Shown piece after piece: positions 11,908 through 64,000 of a stretch of DNA of 64,000 nucleotides. The stretch is from Hyperoplus lanceolatus (lineage: Eukaryota; Chordata; Actinopteri; Uranoscopiformes; Ammodytidae), in assembly GCA_026929865.2 (NCBI GenBank), contig CM049398.1:14775001-14839000 (forward strand), given 5' to 3'. The position numbers were made by a program, and so were the translations under genes. A model generated the notes under the pieces. That model saw nothing but the letters and a program-made list of their open reading frames with translations. It made no database searches and was not told the origin of the DNA. Each line of letters begins with the position of its first letter. The stretch's first letter is position 1.

Positions 11908-13011
11908 ATACCCAGGGGGCAAAGTGATTTTATGGACATGGAGCGTTGTAAAAGGTTGTTCACCAAAAATGACATCTAGGACCTTCCACGATCACAACCT
12001 GGGTGGACAACCTGGTCAACAAGCTGCTGGAAAGCTACAGCGGGCCGACATAGAGCATATCAGAACCACTGTTTAAGCGAATGGGGGTGAATGGGGATGG
12101 GCTAATAGGGAATTGTTTTGAAATTATAGATATCATTATGAAACTTTACCAGTTGATTACTGACATTGAAACAAACACTTTTTGTATTACAGTATTTTCC
12201 AAAATGTTTAAATAAATATGAAAAATCATCAATATCTTACTAATGATGCGTAAATTTGCATATCTGCAAAGCCCCAAAATCTAGATGTTGGAAGAAAACA
12301 AAGTCAATTTGTTTTTAAATTTTGAAAACAAAACAAGTGTCCAACTGCCTGAAGCCTTTCCTAATCACAGTTCAAATTTGATCAATAACTCATTGAAAAT
12401 ACATTTTTTACACAGTTACATTTCATGTGCCATGGACCAAATATGTCCTTTCGGAGTCTCTAGCTGGTATTTTAGGAAACGGCTAGACATTCCCTTGGAA
12501 AAAACTGTGTAAAAAATGCATTTTCTATGGGTTATTGATCAAATTTGAACTGTGATTAGGAAAGGCTTCAGGCAGTTGGACACTTGTTTTGTTTTCAAAA
12601 TTTAAAAACAAATTGACTCTGCTTTTGTCCAACATCTACATTTTGGGGCTTTGCAGATATGCAAATTTACGCATCATTAGTAAGATATTGATGATTTGTC
12701 ATATTTATTCAAACTTTTTGGAAAATACTGTAATACAAAAAGTTGTTGTTTTAATGTCAGTAATCAACTTGCAAAGTTTCATAATGATATCTATAAGTTT
12801 AAAAAATTCCCTATTAGCCCACCCCCATTCGCTTAAACAGTGGTTCTGATATGCTCTTTGTCGGCCCGCTGTAGCTTTCCAGCAGCTTGTTGACCAGGTT
12901 GTCCACCCAGGTTGGGATTCTTGAAGGTCCTGGATATCATTTCTGGTGAACAACCTTTTACAACGCTCCATGTCTGTTTTTCAAAAAAAAGGGGTTTTGC
13001 CCCCAAGGTAT
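11908..13011. mobile_element. 1.1-kb foldback (snapback) element
   Basis: The left arm 11908-12417 and right arm 12503-13011 are inverted copies about 510 bp long, with a loop of only about 85 bp. The ends read ATACCCAGGGGGCAAA and, on the other strand, ATACCTTGGGGGCAAA. Paired internal blocks include GACATGGAGCGTTGTAAAAGG, GGTGGACAACCTGGTCAACA and GATCAATAAC, with scattered mismatches. No transposase is coded; the open frames follow the palindrome and lack known motifs. It is most likely a non-autonomous DNA transposon of foldback type. The superfamily is not identified, and a clean target duplication was not found. Confidence 0.85.
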
Positions 13012-13377
13012 TAAGTAGAGCTAGGCCTATACCTCAAGAATGAACAGCCAGGGCTCCTCATAATTATGTTTCTCTTTGTTGTCTCTCTAACCATAAATAA
13101 ATCAAATACACCCCACAAAACAACAGTTCCCATTACACTTTCACCCCTGTCTGCGGCTTTATAGCCTTTGTTTCTTTACAATGTATTAATTTGCAATTAT
13201 TAGTCCTGCTAGATCCTATCTGTTCTGTTAGAATGACATACAAAACAACTATGTATTTACATTTAGCATTACCTGGGATCAATCTATGTATACCTCCCTC
13301 CAAGAAATGTTTTAAGGAAATATACGAGACCTTTTATTTACAAAATATATAAAATAAACAAGGGGATAGGCGAACGA

Positions 13378-13431
13378 CCAATCACAGCGCTCTACGACAA
13401 TATCGAGCAACTCATAATAATTCTGACGTCA
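13378..13431 (+). promoter_or_regulatory. dhx36: candidate dhx36 promoter elements: CCAAT box and CRE
   Basis: A CCAAT sequence (13378-13382) is followed by the full palindromic cAMP-response element TGACGTCA (13424-13431), 326 bp before the dhx36 start codon. There is no obvious TATA box at a suitable place. The pairing and the rise in GC just after it fit a housekeeping promoter. This is sequence inference only. Confidence 0.45.
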
Positions 13432-13756
13432 CCGCTGTGCGACTTGCCGGATGGAAACGAGAATGATGCATTTTGACAGCAGTATCTAAATGTTGCTGCT
13501 TTACGAGTGAATTAAAGTTTGAAATTTAAAACTGTACCTGTAGCTTTCAAGGATTCTACAGTCAGTATCTACGTGGGTGCAGCCTGATACTTTTACCCTC
13601 CGTTTTTGCTCCGTAAATAAGCTCAGCACATTGTGCAGCTAACCGAAGTTAGCGTTAGCGGCTCGCTAACGTCGCTACAAGACAACCTGACTATAATTAC
13701 AGGGCAGAGGATCCTCATCGGCTTTTAAGCATCTGGTGCTTAATTCTGTCGGCGGC

Positions 13757-41495
<27,739 letters not shown>

Positions 41496-41850
41496 AAGTG
41501 GCTGGGTTTTTTTTTTTTTTTTTTTTTTCTGTCGGAGCCTGTGAAATGACTCACTGCATCCTTGGAGTTTTAGTTTGGATATTTGCGATAACCAGCTGGC
41601 CTCCATGAAGGTGCCTTGTTGATCAAAATGTTAGTGCTTTTCATTGGCACTCCTGAAGGCCAAACGCAGGACAAAAGAGAACTGGAAAATGGAATGAACT
41701 TGAATGCCTCCAACAACCCTTTTTCTTTTTTTTTGCCAGGACCAATCCATGTTAGAATATACACTCTGTAGCCGTTTTGTTGTTAACTTTATTCATTTGT
41801 TTTTGAATGATGTCACTTAATGGACTGTGCAATAAAGAAAAGCTGTACCA
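41496..41850 (+). other. dhx36: dhx36 3' untranslated region
   Basis: A short 3' UTR begins with a T run (about 41507-41528) and reaches AATAAA at 41831-41836. No other feature is seen. Confidence 0.75.
41831..41836 (+). terminator. dhx36: dhx36 poly(A) signal
   Basis: AATAAA occurs 336 bp after the stop codon, within GTGCAATAAAGAAAAG. A TG-rich stretch (CAGGTGCCTTGTC) follows, as expected downstream of a cleavage site. Confidence 0.8.
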
Positions 41851-41984
41851 TCAGGTGCCTTGTCAAGCTTTGTCTTCCTTACTAGGCTGATAGTGTTACT
41901 GTAGGAATAACAGAAGAGTATTTCTCTTCTTCTATCTGGCAGTGGTCCTCAGTGAAAAGGTCATTTTGAGAATACATGACAGGC

Positions 41985-43603
41985 TCTGAGCAATTAAGCT
42001 TTTATTTAAAGATACTGATTAAATGTATAAACAAGTTGACTAGGCACGTTTCTGCAATATAAATCTGTATTTTGTAAAACATACATGTTACAATTCAGGT
42101 TGTTTTACATATTTACATGTACACAGATCATTTACAATAGTTCCAAGTACTGGAAGTGGTTGAACTAAAAGGTCAGTTCATGCTTAGGTGTGTAGTATCA
42201 CATAGCTATATTTCCCTGAGTGTAAATGCGAAAGAACACTCTTGTCCCTCTTGCAACCATCAGACCTCACTTGGTGGAGCTGAACAGTTTGTGGTTGTCA
42301 TTTTTTTTTGCTTCGGCCATAGTGGGTTTTGATAGATGGTGTTATCAGCACACTCTGACCGAGCCATTCATTTCCTTTGTCTGGGAATGGCAACACTTAA
42401 AAAGATGACTCACACCGGGCAATCGCATTAAAAGCCCAGCTGGGCAGCGCCACTCTACTCTTGTGGACCATGCACACACACACACACACAAATTAATTTC
42501 AGCTTCAAACATCACGGATATAAATCCTTAAAATGGGGATATTTATATATATACACCTCTGGCTGGCAATCAAGTGTGTGTGATATTTCAGGCTGTCCGA
42601 ATCATTGAGCGGATGGAGGGGAAAAATGGCGTTTGTGACACAAATGTAGAGTCTAATTCATGGTGTTGACATTAACAGGTGACAAACGGCGAGCTAGAGA
42701 ACAGATACTTGGCCCTTCTGCAGAGCCCATGGATGAAAGTGTGAGATTATACTGTCCAGTTTGAAAGTGATTCCTTATATTATCCAATTAATTAGGACTT
42801 AGTCCTTACACAAAGTGCCACGGGCTTCAGACAAGTCTTTTGCCGCTCACCATATGCCCTTGTGTAGTTTTTGTATATATCATTATAATAGTTAAACTGC
42901 CAATCAGATGCTCCTCAGAGTTCACAATAAGACACTCTAAAAGAAGCTGCCAACCCCACCTTCTTGCCGTATTATCACTTTCACAATTAAGTTAGTTAGT
43001 GATTAGTTGCATTGCTACTGGCAAAGTCTGAGCCTCATTATCAGGCTGCTGTCATTGTTCACACCATTTGGACTACTTTACCTCCTGTAGCGGCACTGTA
43101 GTCCCAATGATTACATTGCACCTCACTGACACTCAAAAAAATATAATCGAAAAAAAAATACAAAATGTACAAATTTCCCACCATGTCATGTCACGGTGAC
43201 TGGCAGTGGGTGTGAGGTTTTCTAAACCAACTGGTGAATTAATGAGACAGTTCCAAGTCATTTTTTCCTACTGTTCCGAATAGTCTTAGCTTTGAAACTC
43301 AAAGAGAGTAAGCCTGATATTAAGCTGACATCGAAAACAGAATTACGGTCTTCCATCTTTATCCCACAAGAGTCAAGAGTCCTGCAGCCGCCACACACAG
43401 GGCTCTAATACTGTTCCACTCGGTTTCCCTGAAGGCAGCGGCAGCAGGTCACTGATGCTGTTACTGAACTCATTTGTCTGGGTTCACCGGTTGAAACGGC
43501 AGGTCAATGGTGTGTCAAAATGTCTCTTAACCTGCTGAGAAAAGCCCCTCTTGTCTTGCATTGCTTTCAAGCAAGCCAGCTCGCCCCCCACCCCCCTTGC
43601 TCC
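41985..43603 (-). other. arhgef26: arhgef26 3' untranslated region (probable)
   Basis: Reading away from the stop on the - strand, the only canonical AATAAA that I find is at 42001-42006. That implies a 1.6 kb 3' UTR. The sequence holds a short CA tract (42474-42490) and no open frame of note. Confidence 0.65.
42001..42006 (-). terminator. arhgef26: candidate poly(A) signal of arhgef26
   Basis: TTTATT on the + strand is AATAAA on the - strand, 1.6 kb after the arhgef26 stop and about 165 bp from the dhx36 signal on the opposite strand. Confidence 0.6.
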
Positions 43604-63652
<20,049 letters not shown>

Positions 63653-63761
63653 CTAAAACAGAAATAACAATTTAATGATTTTAAAGTATTTATAAAGAGA
63701 AATATCCAAATACAAAGTCACATTTGTTGTTTCGGGTTGAGGGCCCCTTTGCATTTATAGC

Positions 63762-63763
<2 letters not shown>

Positions 63764-63811
<48 letters not shown>
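63764..63811. repeat. (TG)24 microsatellite
   Basis: A perfect run at the right end of the window, in an arhgef26 intron. Confidence 0.97.
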
Positions 63812-63812
<1 letters not shown>

Positions 63813-64000
63813 CTGTTGTCCTCACACACAAAGAAAGGAGCTATTTGTATAACATACTGAAAAGAGGGCCAATGAACCTGTTGCAGAAAATCGGAAAACA
63901 AACATCTTGAATGAAAAGGCACAAACAATAAGTTTATGTTAATCAAAACACTTAAGGTAATGTGTCATTTGGCCAAAAGCCTACAGTTAAAAAGAAAGGG

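Noticed and set aside
12705-12971. 88-codon frame on the - strand with many Trp
   Set aside because: It lies entirely in the right arm of the hairpin, matches no known domain and is broken in the other arm.

Overview
The window is nuclear DNA of a ray-finned (teleost) fish. It holds three multi-exon vertebrate genes, long (CA/GT)n microsatellites, and fish-type transposons: DIRS, Tc1, hAT, a CR1/L2-group LINE and tRNA-derived SINEs. No bacterial, viral, CRISPR or operon-like content was seen. The species cannot be named from the sequence alone.

Layout. (1) Positions 1 to about 8.7 kb hold the 3' part of gpr149 on the + strand: the last transmembrane segment and the cytoplasmic tail, in four exons. 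The exon coding most of the receptor lies upstream of the window. (2) About 8.7-13.4 kb is intergenic, with a G26 tract and a striking 1.1 kb near-perfect hairpin. (3) Positions 13757-41495 hold a complete dhx36 gene on the + strand. It has 26 coding exons that join without a frame break into a predicted 1,080-residue DEIH-box G-quadruplex helicase. Intron 7 carries an almost complete antisense LINE beside a broken Tc1 transposon. Other introns carry a TTAA-flanked MITE-like element and very long GT tracts. (4) Positions 43604-63652 and beyond hold the 3' part of arhgef26 (SGEF) on the - strand: 11 exons coding the DH, PH and SH3 domains and a C-terminal PDZ ligand. The 5' exons lie beyond the right edge.

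The order and orientation gpr149(+) - dhx36(+) - arhgef26(-) matches human 3q25.2 read in reverse, so this is an old conserved block. dhx36 and arhgef26 converge. Their apparent poly(A) signals lie only about 165 bp apart. The three products have unrelated roles (orphan receptor, RNA/DNA G4 helicase, RhoG exchange factor), and nothing in the sequence suggests a shared pathway.

I found no convincing undescribed gene system. The most unusual features are three separate foldback structures (3.6-5.1, 11.9-13.0 and 45.8-47.1 kb), dhx36 splice sites that lie directly in GT microsatellites, and a LINE broken by only two visible lesions. Exon boundaries were set by hand from GT/AG sites, frame continuity and remembered similarity to the human proteins. 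No database search was run.
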